Part shown: in pieces, positions 1 to 6,883 of the stretch
Layout: each line of letters starts with the position of its first letter
How positions within the stretch are numbered: the first letter of the stretch is position 1
DNA from: Gaiellasilicea sp035525905
GTDB lineage: Bacteria; Actinomycetota; Thermoleophilia; Gaiellales; Gaiellaceae
Assembly (NCBI GenBank): GCA_035525905.1
Contig: DATLDK010000111.1
Span: 1 to 17,346 of the forward strand
Length of the DNA stretch: 17,346 nucleotides
Reading direction: 5' to 3'
The notes under the pieces: generated by a model
The model's database searches: none
Seen by the model: the letters and a program-made list of their open reading frames with translations, nothing else
What the model was told of the DNA's origin: nothing
Position numbers and translations under genes: made by a program

Positions 1-219
1 CGGCACCTCGCCGAGATCCGCGGCCTGCTGAACCAGGCGATCCGCCGGCTCGAACGGCTCGAGGGCGACCTGCTCGCCGAGCGGCACGCACGCATCGACG
101 ATCTCGCGCTCCTCGTGGATCTCGTCTCGTCCGGCTGGAAGGGCGTCGACGCCCGGCTCGAGAAGCTCGAACGCGCCACGGTCGGCGCGACGGTGCATCC
201 GCTCCGCGACGCCGGCTAG
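1..219 (+). CDS. C-terminal fragment of a coiled-coil protein, function unknown
   Basis: The reading frame is open from the first base to a TAG at 217-219, giving the last 72 residues of a protein whose start lies outside the window. The fragment is charged and rich in Leu, Arg and Glu, with heptad-like spacing (for example residues 8-25 and 50-60), so it is probably an alpha-helical coiled coil. A single Trp sits in the middle. No catalytic motif is visible and I do not recognise the family. It converges on the sensor kinase gene, with the two stop codons only 2 bp apart. The coding call rests on the open frame, high third-position G+C and the tight fit against the next gene. Confidence 0.6.
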   Translation, partial: RHLAEIRGLLNQAIRRLERLEGDLLAERHARIDDLALLVDLVSSGWKGVDARLEKLERATVGATVHPLRDAG

Positions 220-221
220 TT

Positions 222-1601
222 CTACAGCGGGAGCACGAGCCGGAAGCGGCTGCCCTTCCCGACCTGGGTCTGCAGCTCGATGCGGCCGCCAAGCGCGACC
301 GCGAGCTCTCTCGCGATCGGAAGGCCCAGCCCGGTACCGCGGCCGTCGGTCGACCAGAACGGGCGAAAGATGCGCTCCCGCTCCTCCGGCCCGATCCCGG
401 GGCCGCTGTCGGCGACGTCGACGGTGACGGTGCCGTTGTGGCTCGCCACCTCGAGCCCGATGCGGCCGCCGTCGGGCGTCCAGCGGAAGGCGTTCGAGAG
501 CAGGTTCGAGATGATCTGCAGCACCCGGTCGCCGTCGGAGACGATGACGGGGGCGCCGGCCGAGTCTTGGGTGTACTCGATGTCGCGCTGACGGGCCTCC
601 TCGGCGAAGGTCGAGTAGGCGCGATCGCACAGACGGCCCATGTCGACCTCCTCGGCGCGGACCGTGAACCGGTTCGCGTCCAGCTTCGCGAGATCGAGCA
701 CGTCGTTGACCAGGCGTCCGAGGCGGTCCGCGGCATCGGCGACGATCGCGAGCGACTCCTCCTCGGCCTCGGGATCGGTGACGACTCCCTCGCGGAGCGC
801 GGCCACGTGACCTCGAATCGCGGTCAGCGGAGTGCGGAGCTCATGCGAGACGGACATGAGGAAGTTGCGCTCGAGCTCCTCCGATTCCGCCAGCCGCGCC
901 GTCATCTCGTGGAACCGGTCGGCGAGATGGCCGATCTCGCCGCCGCCGCGGACCTCGGGCACCTGCACCTCATACCGGCCCTTGGCGACCTCGTCCATGG
1001 CTTTGGAGAGCGCCAGTACGGGCATCGTGATCCGCCGCGAGAGGTACAGCGCCAGGCCTCCGACGACGAACAATGCCGCCAGAAACGCTATGGCCAGTCG
1101 AGAGAGCAGGGTGAGCCAGGTCTGACGCAGCTCGGCTTTCGGCTTCGCGACGATCAAGTAGCCGAAGACGGCGCCGCCACCGGGCTGGATCGGATGGGCG
1201 GCCGCGAGAAACGGCCGATCCTCGCGCGGAGGCTCGAACTCGAAGGTGACGATGCGGTTGCCTGACAGGTCGACGCCCACGTCCGAGCGCGCGATCCTGG
1301 TCAGCCCGCTGTCTTCCCCCGGCGACAGGGACTGGCCGACGTAGAAGAGACGGTCGCCGGTCGCCGCCTCGAGCTTGGCGGCCGCGAAAGCGGGCGCCGC
1401 CTTCTCCTCGTCCACGGCACGGACGGCCGATTCGGCGTACAGCTGGGCAAGGCCTCGGGCGTTCCGGCGCAGCTCGTTCAGGCTCGCGTTCCGCGTGTAG
1501 TCCTGGAAGAGCCGCAGGGCAATCAGGCTGGTGACGAGCCCCGCCAGCGCGATCCCCGCCAGGAAGAGCGCCGGCAGGCGAAAGCGCAGTGACTTGAGCA
1601 T
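222..1601 (-). CDS. Two-component sensor histidine kinase (HAMP-HisKA-HATPase_c)
   Basis: This is a 459-aa membrane sensor kinase. A first membrane helix (about residues 9-31) is followed by an extracytoplasmic region of about 130 residues, a second helix (about 163-187) and a HAMP linker (about 188-240). The dimerisation and phosphoacceptor helix has the motif SHELRTPLT, with the phosphorylated histidine at about H253. The ATP-binding domain shows an N box (NLLSNAF, about 366-372), a G1 box (DSGPGIG, about 398) and a G2 box (GTGLGLPIA, about 422). It is the last gene of an operon with the response regulator 9 bp upstream, so the two very probably form a cognate pair. The stimulus cannot be read from the sequence. 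An AGGAG lies directly before the ATG, and the upstream gene's TAA begins a TAAGGT box 6 nt from the start, so an extra internal promoter is possible. Confidence 0.95.
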   Translation of the reverse strand: MLKSLRFRLPALFLAGIALAGLVTSLIALRLFQDYTRNASLNELRRNARGLAQLYAESAVRAVDEEKAAPAFAAAKLEAATGDRLFYVGQSLSPGEDSGLTRIARSDVGVDLSGNRIVTFEFEPPREDRPFLAAAHPIQPGGGAVFGYLIVAKPKAELRQTWLTLLSRLAIAFLAALFVVGGLALYLSRRITMPVLALSKAMDEVAKGRYEVQVPEVRGGGEIGHLADRFHEMTARLAESEELERNFLMSVSHELRTPLTAIRGHVAALREGVVTDPEAEEESLAIVADAADRLGRLVNDVLDLAKLDANRFTVRAEEVDMGRLCDRAYSTFAEEARQRDIEYTQDSAGAPVIVSDGDRVLQIISNLLSNAFRWTPDGGRIGLEVASHNGTVTVDVADSGPGIGPEERERIFRPFWSTDGRGTGLGLPIARELAVALGGRIELQTQVGKGSRFRLVLPL

Positions 1602-1607
1602 GCTCCT

Positions 1608-1613
1608 ACCTTA
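1608..1613 (-). promoter_or_regulatory. Possible internal -10 box before the sensor kinase
   Basis: On the minus strand TAAGGT lies exactly 6 nt before the kinase ATG. Its first three bases are the response regulator stop codon. It matches the TANNNT-N6-start pattern seen elsewhere in the window, but the intervening bases AGGAGC also resemble a ribosome binding site. It may be coincidence or a secondary promoter inside the operon. Confidence 0.3.
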
Positions 1614-2318
1614 GGCGGCCGGCGCCGGAGCGCGGTCGGGGCCGACCTTGTAGCCGACGCCCCAGACGGTCACGATCGGCGAAGCCTCGCCCAGCTTCCG
1701 GCGCAGCTGCCGCACGTGCACGTCGACCGTGCGTGTGTCGCCGGCGAACGTGTAGCCCCAGACACGTTCGAGCAGCTGGTCGCGCGTGAGCACGAGACCC
1801 TTGTGGTCGAGCAGCTCCCAGAGGAGGTCGAACTCCTTCGGCGCAAGCTGGATCTCCTCCTCGCCGACCTTGACCTCACGCCGGCCGGCGTTGATCGAGA
1901 GCTCGCCGTGGTGAAGCTCCTCCTCCACATCGCGGCGCCGCTCCGGCGCGGCGCGGCGCAAGACGCTCTTGACGCGGGCAACCAACTCACGGGGGTTGAA
2001 GGGTTTGGTCAGGTAGTCGTCCGCCCCTACCTCGAGACCGATGATCTTGTCGACGTCCTCGTCCCGCGCGGTCAGCATCAGGATCGGCACGTCCGAGGTC
2101 TTGCGCACACGCCGGCAGATCTCGATGCCGTCGATGTCGGGGAGCATCAGGTCGAGGATGATCAGCGCGGGCGCCTCCGCAGCGACCTGGTTCAGCGCAG
2201 CGGTGCCCGTCGTGACCGCGCGCACGTCGTAGCCGGCGTTCTTGAGGTACAGCGAGACGAACGATGCGATCGATGCCTCGTCCTCGACGACAAGGATCGT
2301 TTGAGCTCCGGCGGTCAT
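1611..2318 (-). CDS. OmpR/PhoB-family response regulator
   Basis: This 235-aa protein has an N-terminal receiver domain (about residues 7-120) and a C-terminal winged-helix DNA-binding domain (about 135-226). Receiver hallmarks are all present: the acidic pair E12/D13, the phosphoacceptor D56 in ILDLMLPD, T83 in MLTARDED and K105 in YLTKPF. The effector domain has the PhoB/OmpR-type recognition segment TRTVDVHVRQLRRKLG and the wing ending VWGVGYKV. Its ATG overlaps the TGA of the upstream secreted-protein gene by one base (TGATG), indicating translational coupling, and its partner kinase follows after 9 bp. An 11-bp-period direct repeat upstream of the operon (2892-2908) is a plausible binding site for this regulator, since this family binds such repeats. 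Target genes beyond the operon are unknown. Confidence 0.96.
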   Translation of the reverse strand: MTAGAQTILVVEDEASIASFVSLYLKNAGYDVRAVTTGTAALNQVAAEAPALIILDLMLPDIDGIEICRRVRKTSDVPILMLTARDEDVDKIIGLEVGADDYLTKPFNPRELVARVKSVLRRAAPERRRDVEEELHHGELSINAGRREVKVGEEEIQLAPKEFDLLWELLDHKGLVLTRDQLLERVWGYTFAGDTRTVDVHVRQLRRKLGEASPIVTVWGVGYKVGPDRAPAPAA

Positions 2319-2845
2319 CAGTCGGATGCGGGGCCGACGAGGCTCTTCTTGCCCCGGTCATTGCCCAGCTGGAACCGCTTCGTGAGCTCAGGCAGCGGCG
2401 TGCAGCTCGCGCGGTCGCTCCGGCAGTCGTCCCCGTCCAGCGAATAGACACCGGGATCGATGGCCGACCCCGCGGTGATCGAGCCGGAGCCTTTGGCGAC
2501 GACCGAGAGGTCGATGCCGCGTCCCTCGATGACGATCCGGTAGTTGCCTCCGATCAGGCGGAAGCGGAGACCGAGGCCGCCGTAGCGAATCCCGTTCTCG
2601 CCGACGAAGCGCACGGGCTGGTCGTCGCCCACGACGTAAGGCGCGTAGGCGTCGTCGGGGGAAAGGTCGTAGATCGTGACGAAGCCCCGATCGAGACGGC
2701 CGATCACGCCACCGCGCGCCTGGAGCGTCACCTTGCCGATGCCGTCCTCGACCGAGAGGGTGCCGTCGCCGCCGCGCACCGCCGCAATGCCCGCGACCGG
2801 CAGGGCGAGCACGAGCAGAGTCAGGAGGACAAAGGTCTTGCGCAT
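2318..2845 (-). CDS. Secreted beta-rich protein, first gene of a two-component operon
   Basis: This 175-aa protein begins MRKTF followed by a hydrophobic stretch (about residues 4-22), a typical Sec signal sequence, possibly retained as an anchor. The rest is rich in Gly, Val, Ile and Arg in short alternating stretches, suggesting beta structure. Two cysteines near the C-terminus (about C141 and C148) could form a disulfide. The frame extends upstream to an ATG at 2926, but I chose 2845 because only this start places the signal peptide at the N-terminus and because the likely promoter lies between the two. I do not recognise the family. Its stop overlaps the response regulator start, so it is co-expressed with the sensor pair and may act as an extracytoplasmic accessory or as an output of the system. 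That role is inference. Confidence 0.8.
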   Translation of the reverse strand: MRKTFVLLTLLVLALPVAGIAAVRGGDGTLSVEDGIGKVTLQARGGVIGRLDRGFVTIYDLSPDDAYAPYVVGDDQPVRFVGENGIRYGGLGLRFRLIGGNYRIVIEGRGIDLSVVAKGSGSITAGSAIDPGVYSLDGDDCRSDRASCTPLPELTKRFQLGNDRGKKSLVGPASD

Positions 2846-2854
2846 CAGGCTTGC

Positions 2855-2860
2855 AGTATC
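2855..2860 (-). promoter_or_regulatory. Candidate -10 box of the secreted protein/two-component operon
   Basis: GATACT on the minus strand lies 9 nt before the chosen ATG, which would give a leader of only a few bases. No TTGACA-like -35 is seen at the expected spacing, which fits an activator-dependent promoter. An imperfect 17-bp palindrome lies immediately upstream. Confidence 0.4.
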
Positions 2861-2877
2861 GGCACGCGGCGTGTGCC
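2861..2877 (-). repeat. Imperfect 17-bp palindrome next to the -10 box
   Basis: The plus strand reads GGCACGCGGCGTGTGCC: 8-bp arms around a single central base with one mismatched pair. It occupies the spacer/-35 position of the operon promoter, so it could be an operator or the base of a hairpin. Confidence 0.4.
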
Positions 2878-2891
2878 GAGCGTCATGGTCA

Positions 2892-2908
2892 TGTAAGGAA
2901 AGTGTAAG
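2892..2908 (-). promoter_or_regulatory. Direct repeat CTTACA-N5-CTTACA, candidate response regulator box
   Basis: On the minus strand two copies of CTTACA start 11 bp apart (plus-strand TGTAAG at 2892-2897 and 2903-2908). OmpR/PhoB-family regulators typically bind tandem half-sites with an 11-bp period, and this operon encodes one. The repeat lies about 31 bp upstream of the candidate -10 box, an activator position. The stretch is locally AT-rich in a GC-rich region. Confidence 0.5.
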
Positions 2909-2955
2909 CGGGGGGCGGCGGGTCATTCCCTTGTCGTACCCGGTTCGAGGCGACG

Positions 2956-3807
2956 CTAATACTCGTAGAAGCCGCGGCCCGATTTGCGGCCGAGCAGGCC
3001 CGCGTTTCTCATTGCGACCAATCGCGGCGGCGGCGCCATGCGCTGCTCACGCGTCTTCTCGTACAACGCCTCGGAGGCGTGGACGTGCACGTCGATGCCG
3101 ACGAGATCGACGAGCGCACACGGCCCCATCGGCCACCCCGCTCCGTTTTTCAGCCCGATGTCGAGATCCTCGGGAGTAACGCGCGACTCGTCGAGCACGC
3201 GGATGCAGTCGTTCAGGAGCGGAATCAGGACACGGTTGACGACGAAACCGGGCGTGTCGTGACAGCGGATCGGCGTCTTGCCGATCCGCTCGCCGAAGGC
3301 GAACGCCAGCTCGAACGGCGCGTCGCCGCTGAGCTCGGCCCGCACGATCTCCACGAGTGGCATCAGCGGGGCCGGGTTGAAGAAATGCATCCCCACGACG
3401 CGTTCGGGCCTGGTGGTCGCGGCTGCGATCTCGGTGACCGACAGCGCGGAGGTGTTCGTCGCCAGCACGGCGTCGCGCCGGCAGACCTGGTCGAGCCGCG
3501 CGAAGAGCTCCTGCTTCGGCTCGAGCTCTTCCACGATCGCCTCGATCACGAGATCGCACTCGGCCAGGTCGTCGAGCTCGGTCGTCAGCATGAGCCGGCC
3601 GATCGCCTCGTCGCGAGCGTCCTGCTCGAGCCGCCCCTTCTCGACCTTGCGCGAGAGGAAGTGAGCGATCCCGTCACGACCCTTCTCGGCGAGCTCCATG
3701 CTGATCTCGCGTCCGACCGTGTCGACGCCCGCCTCGACGCAGAGCTGGGCAATGCCGGCGCCCATGGCACCCAGCCCGACCACTCCTACTTTGCCGATCG
3801 CCTCCAT
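2956..3807 (-). CDS. 3-hydroxyacyl-CoA (3-hydroxybutyryl-CoA) dehydrogenase
   Basis: This 283-aa soluble enzyme interconverts 3-hydroxyacyl-CoA and 3-oxoacyl-CoA using NAD(P)(H). An N-terminal Rossmann fold starts with GLGAMGAGIA (about residues 11-20). The segment ATNTSALSVTEIA contains the conserved active-site Ser (about S120), and GMHFFNPAPLMPLVE carries the catalytic His-Glu pair (about H141 and E153). TPGFVVNRVLIPLLND begins the C-terminal dimerisation domain, with the conserved Asn at about N191, and the protein ends GRKSGRGFYEY as is usual. The length is typical of the single-domain family (about 280-290 aa). The thiolase nearby catalyses the adjacent step, acetoacetyl-CoA formation or cleavage. 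A TAGGAT box lies 9 nt before the ATG with no Shine-Dalgarno sequence. Substrate chain length and direction cannot be told from sequence. Confidence 0.95.
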   Translation of the reverse strand: MEAIGKVGVVGLGAMGAGIAQLCVEAGVDTVGREISMELAEKGRDGIAHFLSRKVEKGRLEQDARDEAIGRLMLTTELDDLAECDLVIEAIVEELEPKQELFARLDQVCRRDAVLATNTSALSVTEIAAATTRPERVVGMHFFNPAPLMPLVEIVRAELSGDAPFELAFAFGERIGKTPIRCHDTPGFVVNRVLIPLLNDCIRVLDESRVTPEDLDIGLKNGAGWPMGPCALVDLVGIDVHVHASEALYEKTREQRMAPPPRLVAMRNAGLLGRKSGRGFYEY

Positions 3808-3816
3808 CGGCGGCCG

Positions 3817-3822
3817 ATCCTA
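3817..3822 (-). promoter_or_regulatory. -10 box (TAGGAT) of the hydroxyacyl-CoA dehydrogenase
   Basis: TAGGAT on the minus strand ends 9 nt before the ATG. Transcription would start within about 3 nt of the start codon, giving a nearly leaderless mRNA. Confidence 0.5.
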
Positions 3823-3845
3823 CAGCCGCAACGCAAAGACACGGA

Positions 3846-3851
3846 TAGGCT
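3846..3851 (+). promoter_or_regulatory. -10 box (TAGGCT) for leaderless transcription of the 114-aa gene
   Basis: TAGGCT is followed by six bases (GGCGCG) and then the ATG at 3858. There is no Shine-Dalgarno sequence, and the spacing places transcription initiation at the start codon. Confidence 0.6.
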
Positions 3852-3857
3852 GGCGCG

Positions 3858-4202
3858 ATGATCGACGAGCGCCTTCCCTTCGTCCTCGAAGCGGATGTCC
3901 GACTCCAGCCCGGGACGGACCCGGCCGCGCTCGGCGCCGCAGTGACCACTGCGCTCTGCGGTCACTGGGAGCACGAGGGGCCGTGCCGGTGGCCGCACAA
4001 CAACGAGGCCGACGCCGCCGTCTCGGTTGCGAGTTTCCGGACGATCTTCGTCTCCCCCGCCGAGGAGGAGCCCGACGTTCGCACGCGCATCGAGGGCGCT
4101 CTGCGCGGGGGATCCGGTTGGGAGCTGCTCAACGTTCGCGCCCGGCCCCTGCGGGTGGACGAAGAGCCCCTCGCCGGGCGGCTGGCGTCCAGCGCGCGCT
4201 AG
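3858..4202 (+). CDS. Conserved-looking small protein with a His/Cys cluster, function unknown
   Basis: This is a 114-aa soluble protein without signal peptide or membrane helix. The striking segment is CGHWEHEGPCRWPHN (residues 34-48), which places C34, H36, H39, C43 and H47 close together and could bind a metal. The rest looks like a compact alpha/beta fold (for example ASFRTIFVSPAEEEPDVRTRIEGAL, split here by domain context at about 59-82). I do not recognise the family. It sits between two minus-strand beta-oxidation genes and its TAG shares the CTAG palindrome with the thiolase stop, so the two 3' ends overlap. The start is supported by TAGGCT-N6-ATG. Confidence 0.75.
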   Translation: MIDERLPFVLEADVRLQPGTDPAALGAAVTTALCGHWEHEGPCRWPHNNEADAAVSVASFRTIFVSPAEEEPDVRTRIEGALRGGSGWELLNVRARPLRVDEEPLAGRLASSAR

Positions 4203-5347
4203 ACGCGCTCGATCACGGCTGCAATGGCTTGGCCGAAGCCGATGCACATGCAGGCGATTCCGTAGCGCGCGTCACGGCGCTCGAGCTCGTTCAGAAGAGT
4301 CGCCGTGACGCGCGCTCCGGTCGCCCCGAGCGGATGGCCGAGCGAGATGCCGCCGCCGTTCGGGTTGATGTCGTCGAAACGCTCCTCCAGGCCGGCGTCC
4401 CGCGCGAACTGGAGCACGACCGAGGCGAAGGCCTCGTTGACCTCGATCACCGAGATGTCGTCCCAGCCGAGGCCCGCCTTCTCGAGCGCCTTGCGGCACG
4501 CCTCGGGATTGCCGTGCAGCATGCGATACGGGTCGACGCCCGCAAGCCCGAACGAGACGAAGCGGGCGCGCGGCTCTAGTCCCAGCCGCGCAGCGGCCGA
4601 TTCGCTCGTGACGAGCACCGCCGCGGCGCCGTCGACGATCTGGCTCGAGTTGCCGGCGGTGACGACGCCGTCCGGAAGAAACGCAGGCGGCAGCGAGGCG
4701 AGCTTCTCGGCGGACGTATCCGCACGCGGAGCTTCGTCGACGGCGAACAGCACCGCGGCTCCGGTGGCCGAGACCTCCACCGGTACGACCTCGTTGTCGA
4801 AGTTTCCCGCGGCGATCGCCGCGAGCGCCCGCCGATGTGACTCGAGCGAATAGGCGTCGAGCGACTCCCGCGGGAGCCCCCACTCGGAAGCAAGCGCCTC
4901 GGCGGAAATCCCCTGCGGGACGATCTGCCAGCGCTCGTGCAGCTTGTCGGAGAGATCGCCGCCGTTCGAGCCCATCGGGACGCGCGACATCATCTCGACG
5001 CCCGCCGAGACGACGACGTCGAGCTGTCCCGCCCGGATCGCAGCAGCCGCGTTGAAGTTCGTCTGCATCGAGGAGCCGCATTGACGGTCGACGGTCGTGC
5101 CGCACACGGTCTCGGGCCAGCCCGCGACCATGGGCGCCATGCGGCCGATGTTCCAGCCCTGCTCGCCGATCTGCGTCACGCAGCCCATCTGGACGTCCTC
5201 GACCTCCACCGGATCGAGGTCGTGCCGGGTCACGAGCCCATTCAGGACCTGAGCGGCCAACTCGTCCCCGCGCGTCCCCGAGAGGGAGCCGTTTCGCCGG
5301 CCGATCGGACTGCGAACCGCGTCGACGATCAGCGCATCCGAGGCCAC
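4199..5347 (-). CDS. Thiolase, acetyl-CoA acetyltransferase type
   Basis: This 382-aa enzyme catalyses reversible Claisen condensation or thiolytic cleavage of 3-oxoacyl-CoA. The nucleophilic cysteine is about C90 in TVDRQCGSSMQ. NEAFASV (about 304-310), GGGISLGHPLGATGAR with the catalytic His (about H338) and the C-terminal acid/base cysteine (about C368) complete the active site. The C-terminal motif reads CIGFGQA where many thiolases have CIGGGQG, a small departure that could reflect a subfamily. The length is normal. The start is GTG, preceded by TATGCT-N6 and no Shine-Dalgarno, and lies only 22 bp from the divergent aldehyde dehydrogenase. With the nearby hydroxyacyl-CoA dehydrogenase it suggests acetoacetyl-CoA or fatty acid metabolism. 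Confidence 0.95.
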   Translation of the reverse strand: MASDALIVDAVRSPIGRRNGSLSGTRGDELAAQVLNGLVTRHDLDPVEVEDVQMGCVTQIGEQGWNIGRMAPMVAGWPETVCGTTVDRQCGSSMQTNFNAAAAIRAGQLDVVVSAGVEMMSRVPMGSNGGDLSDKLHERWQIVPQGISAEALASEWGLPRESLDAYSLESHRRALAAIAAGNFDNEVVPVEVSATGAAVLFAVDEAPRADTSAEKLASLPPAFLPDGVVTAGNSSQIVDGAAAVLVTSESAAARLGLEPRARFVSFGLAGVDPYRMLHGNPEACRKALEKAGLGWDDISVIEVNEAFASVVLQFARDAGLEERFDDINPNGGGISLGHPLGATGARVTATLLNELERRDARYGIACMCIGFGQAIAAVIERV

Positions 5348-5353
5348 GGGCGG

Positions 5354-5359
5354 AGCATA
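5354..5359 (-). promoter_or_regulatory. -10 box (TATGCT) of the thiolase gene
   Basis: TATGCT on the minus strand is followed by exactly six bases (CCGCCC) and the GTG start at 5347. Its first two bases, as a TA pair on both strands, are also the first two bases of the divergent -10 box on the plus strand. Confidence 0.6.
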
Positions 5360-5363
5360 GACT
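5358..5363 (+). promoter_or_regulatory. -10 box (TAGACT) of the aldehyde dehydrogenase gene
   Basis: TAGACT is followed by six bases (CAGAGC) and the GTG start at 5370, predicting a leaderless mRNA. It overlaps the divergent thiolase -10 box by the TA at 5358-5359. Confidence 0.6.
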
Positions 5364-5369
5364 CAGAGC

Positions 5370-6797
5370 GTGGCCGCGACCGCCTCCGAGCAGAAACTTC
5401 TCATCGGCGGGGAGTGGGTGGAGACCGGTGAGTGGGTCGAGGTCCGCTCTCCATACTCGGGCGAGCTGATCGGCCGGGTCGCGAAAGCCGGCGCTGCGGA
5501 GGCCCGGAAGGCAGTCGAGGCGGCTGAAGCGGCGATGCGGGAACCGCTTCCCGCCCACAAGCGAGCCGAGATCCTGGTCAAGGTCGCCGGCTACCTCGGC
5601 CGCCGCCACGAGGACGCTGCGCAGACGATCTCTGCCGAGGCTGGAAAGCCGCTCAAGGCAGCGCGCGTCGAGGTCTCGCGCGCGATGTCCACATTCACCA
5701 TGGCGGCCGTCGAGGCGCGCAAGCTGACCGGCGAGATGGTGCCGATGGACGCCTCGCAGGCAGGGGCGGGAAAGCTCGCGTTCACGCTGCGTCAGCCGAT
5801 CGGGATCGTCGGCGCGATCTCGCCCTTTAACTTCCCACTCAACCTCGTCGCGCACAAGCTCGCCCCCGCCCTCGCCGCCGGGTGCGCGGTGGTGCTCAAG
5901 CCCGCGTCGCAGACGCCTTTCTCGGCACTGTTGCTCGCCGAGCTCGAGCAGGAGGCCGGCCTGCCCGCAGGGTGGCTGAACGTACTCGTCGGGCCTGCGT
6001 CGGCGATCGCGGACGTGCTGATCGAGGACGAGCGCGTACGTGCGATCACCTTCACCGGCTCGGGTGAGGTGGGCTGGAAGATTGCCGAGCGCGCGCCGAG
6101 GAAGCGCGTCAACCTCGAGCTCGGCAACGCGACGCCAGTGATCGTGGACGCGGACGCCGACCTCGAAGACGCCTCGGCGCGAGTGGCCGCCAACGCCTTC
6201 TCGTTCGCCGGACAGAGCTGCATCTCGATTCAGCGCATTTATGTCCAGCGCGATGCCTACGACGCGTTCCTCTCCCGTTTCCTGCCCAAGGTCGAGGACC
6301 TCGTGGTCGGCGACCCTGCGGACGAGTCAACCGATGTCGGGCCGCTGATCGACAGCGACGCCCGGGCCCGCGTTCTGGCGTGGGTCGACGAGGCACGCGG
6401 CGCTGGCGCGACGATCCTGACCGGCGGTGAGCTCCAGGGAGAGTTGATCCCCCCGACCGTGATCGCGAACGCGGATGCCCGGCTCAAGGTCTCGTGCGAG
6501 GAGGTCTTCGGTCCGGTCTGCACCGTCACGGCGTACGACACACTCGACGATGCGATCGCCCTTGCGAACGAAACGCGCTACGGCCTGCAGGCGGGCATCT
6601 TCACCGGGTCGATCAAGGCCGCGCTGGCCGCAGCACAGCGCCTCGACTTCGGCGGCGTGACCGTCAACGAAGCCCCGACCTTCCGCGCCGACCAGATGCC
6701 GTACGGCGGCGTCAAGGACTCGGGCAACACGCGCGAGGGCCCCGCGTACGCCGTACGCGAGCTCACCGAGGATCGCCTCGTGGTCATCGAGCTGTAA
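5370..6797 (+). CDS. NAD(P)-dependent aldehyde dehydrogenase
   Basis: This 475-aa cytosolic enzyme oxidises an aldehyde to its acid. Family hallmarks in order are SPFNFPLN with N154, the cofactor-binding LKPAS with K177, FTGSGEVG (about 228-235), the general base E250 in NLELGNATP, the nucleophile C284 in FAGQSC, and EEVFGP (about 377). The motifs ELGN (instead of the common ELGG) and GQSCISIQRIYV resemble the lactaldehyde/non-phosphorylating glyceraldehyde-3-phosphate group rather than betaine aldehyde dehydrogenases, so a small hydroxy- or phospho-aldehyde is possible. The substrate is not settled. It begins with GTG behind TAGACT-N6 and is transcribed away from the thiolase. No terminator is obvious in the 86 bp after the stop. 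Confidence 0.95.
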   Translation: MAATASEQKLLIGGEWVETGEWVEVRSPYSGELIGRVAKAGAAEARKAVEAAEAAMREPLPAHKRAEILVKVAGYLGRRHEDAAQTISAEAGKPLKAARVEVSRAMSTFTMAAVEARKLTGEMVPMDASQAGAGKLAFTLRQPIGIVGAISPFNFPLNLVAHKLAPALAAGCAVVLKPASQTPFSALLLAELEQEAGLPAGWLNVLVGPASAIADVLIEDERVRAITFTGSGEVGWKIAERAPRKRVNLELGNATPVIVDADADLEDASARVAANAFSFAGQSCISIQRIYVQRDAYDAFLSRFLPKVEDLVVGDPADESTDVGPLIDSDARARVLAWVDEARGAGATILTGGELQGELIPPTVIANADARLKVSCEEVFGPVCTVTAYDTLDDAIALANETRYGLQAGIFTGSIKAALAAAQRLDFGGVTVNEAPTFRADQMPYGGVKDSGNTREGPAYAVRELTEDRLVVIEL

Positions 6798-6871
6798 AGG
6801 TTTCGCAGCTGCCACGGCCCGGCGGGCGACGTGCCATCCGACCGCGTGGAATAGCGCTCCGAAGCGGTTAG

Positions 6872-6877
6872 TAGACT
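6872..6877 (+). promoter_or_regulatory. -10 box (TAGACT) of the zinc-ribbon gene pair
   Basis: TAGACT is followed by six bases (CGGCGC) and the GTG at 6884. Hexamer and spacing are identical to the aldehyde dehydrogenase promoter at 5358. Confidence 0.6.
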
Positions 6878-6883
6878 CGGCGC

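Noticed and set aside
2846..2926. Longer start (ATG at 2926) for the secreted protein
   Set aside because: It would bury the signal sequence behind 27 polar residues and would translate through the candidate promoter and regulator box.
4272..5855. Long minus-strand open frame (527 codons) overlapping thiolase and aldehyde dehydrogenase
   Set aside because: Its product is Arg/Gly-rich without any motif, and it runs out of frame over two clear enzymes. It is a shadow frame of high-G+C coding sequence.
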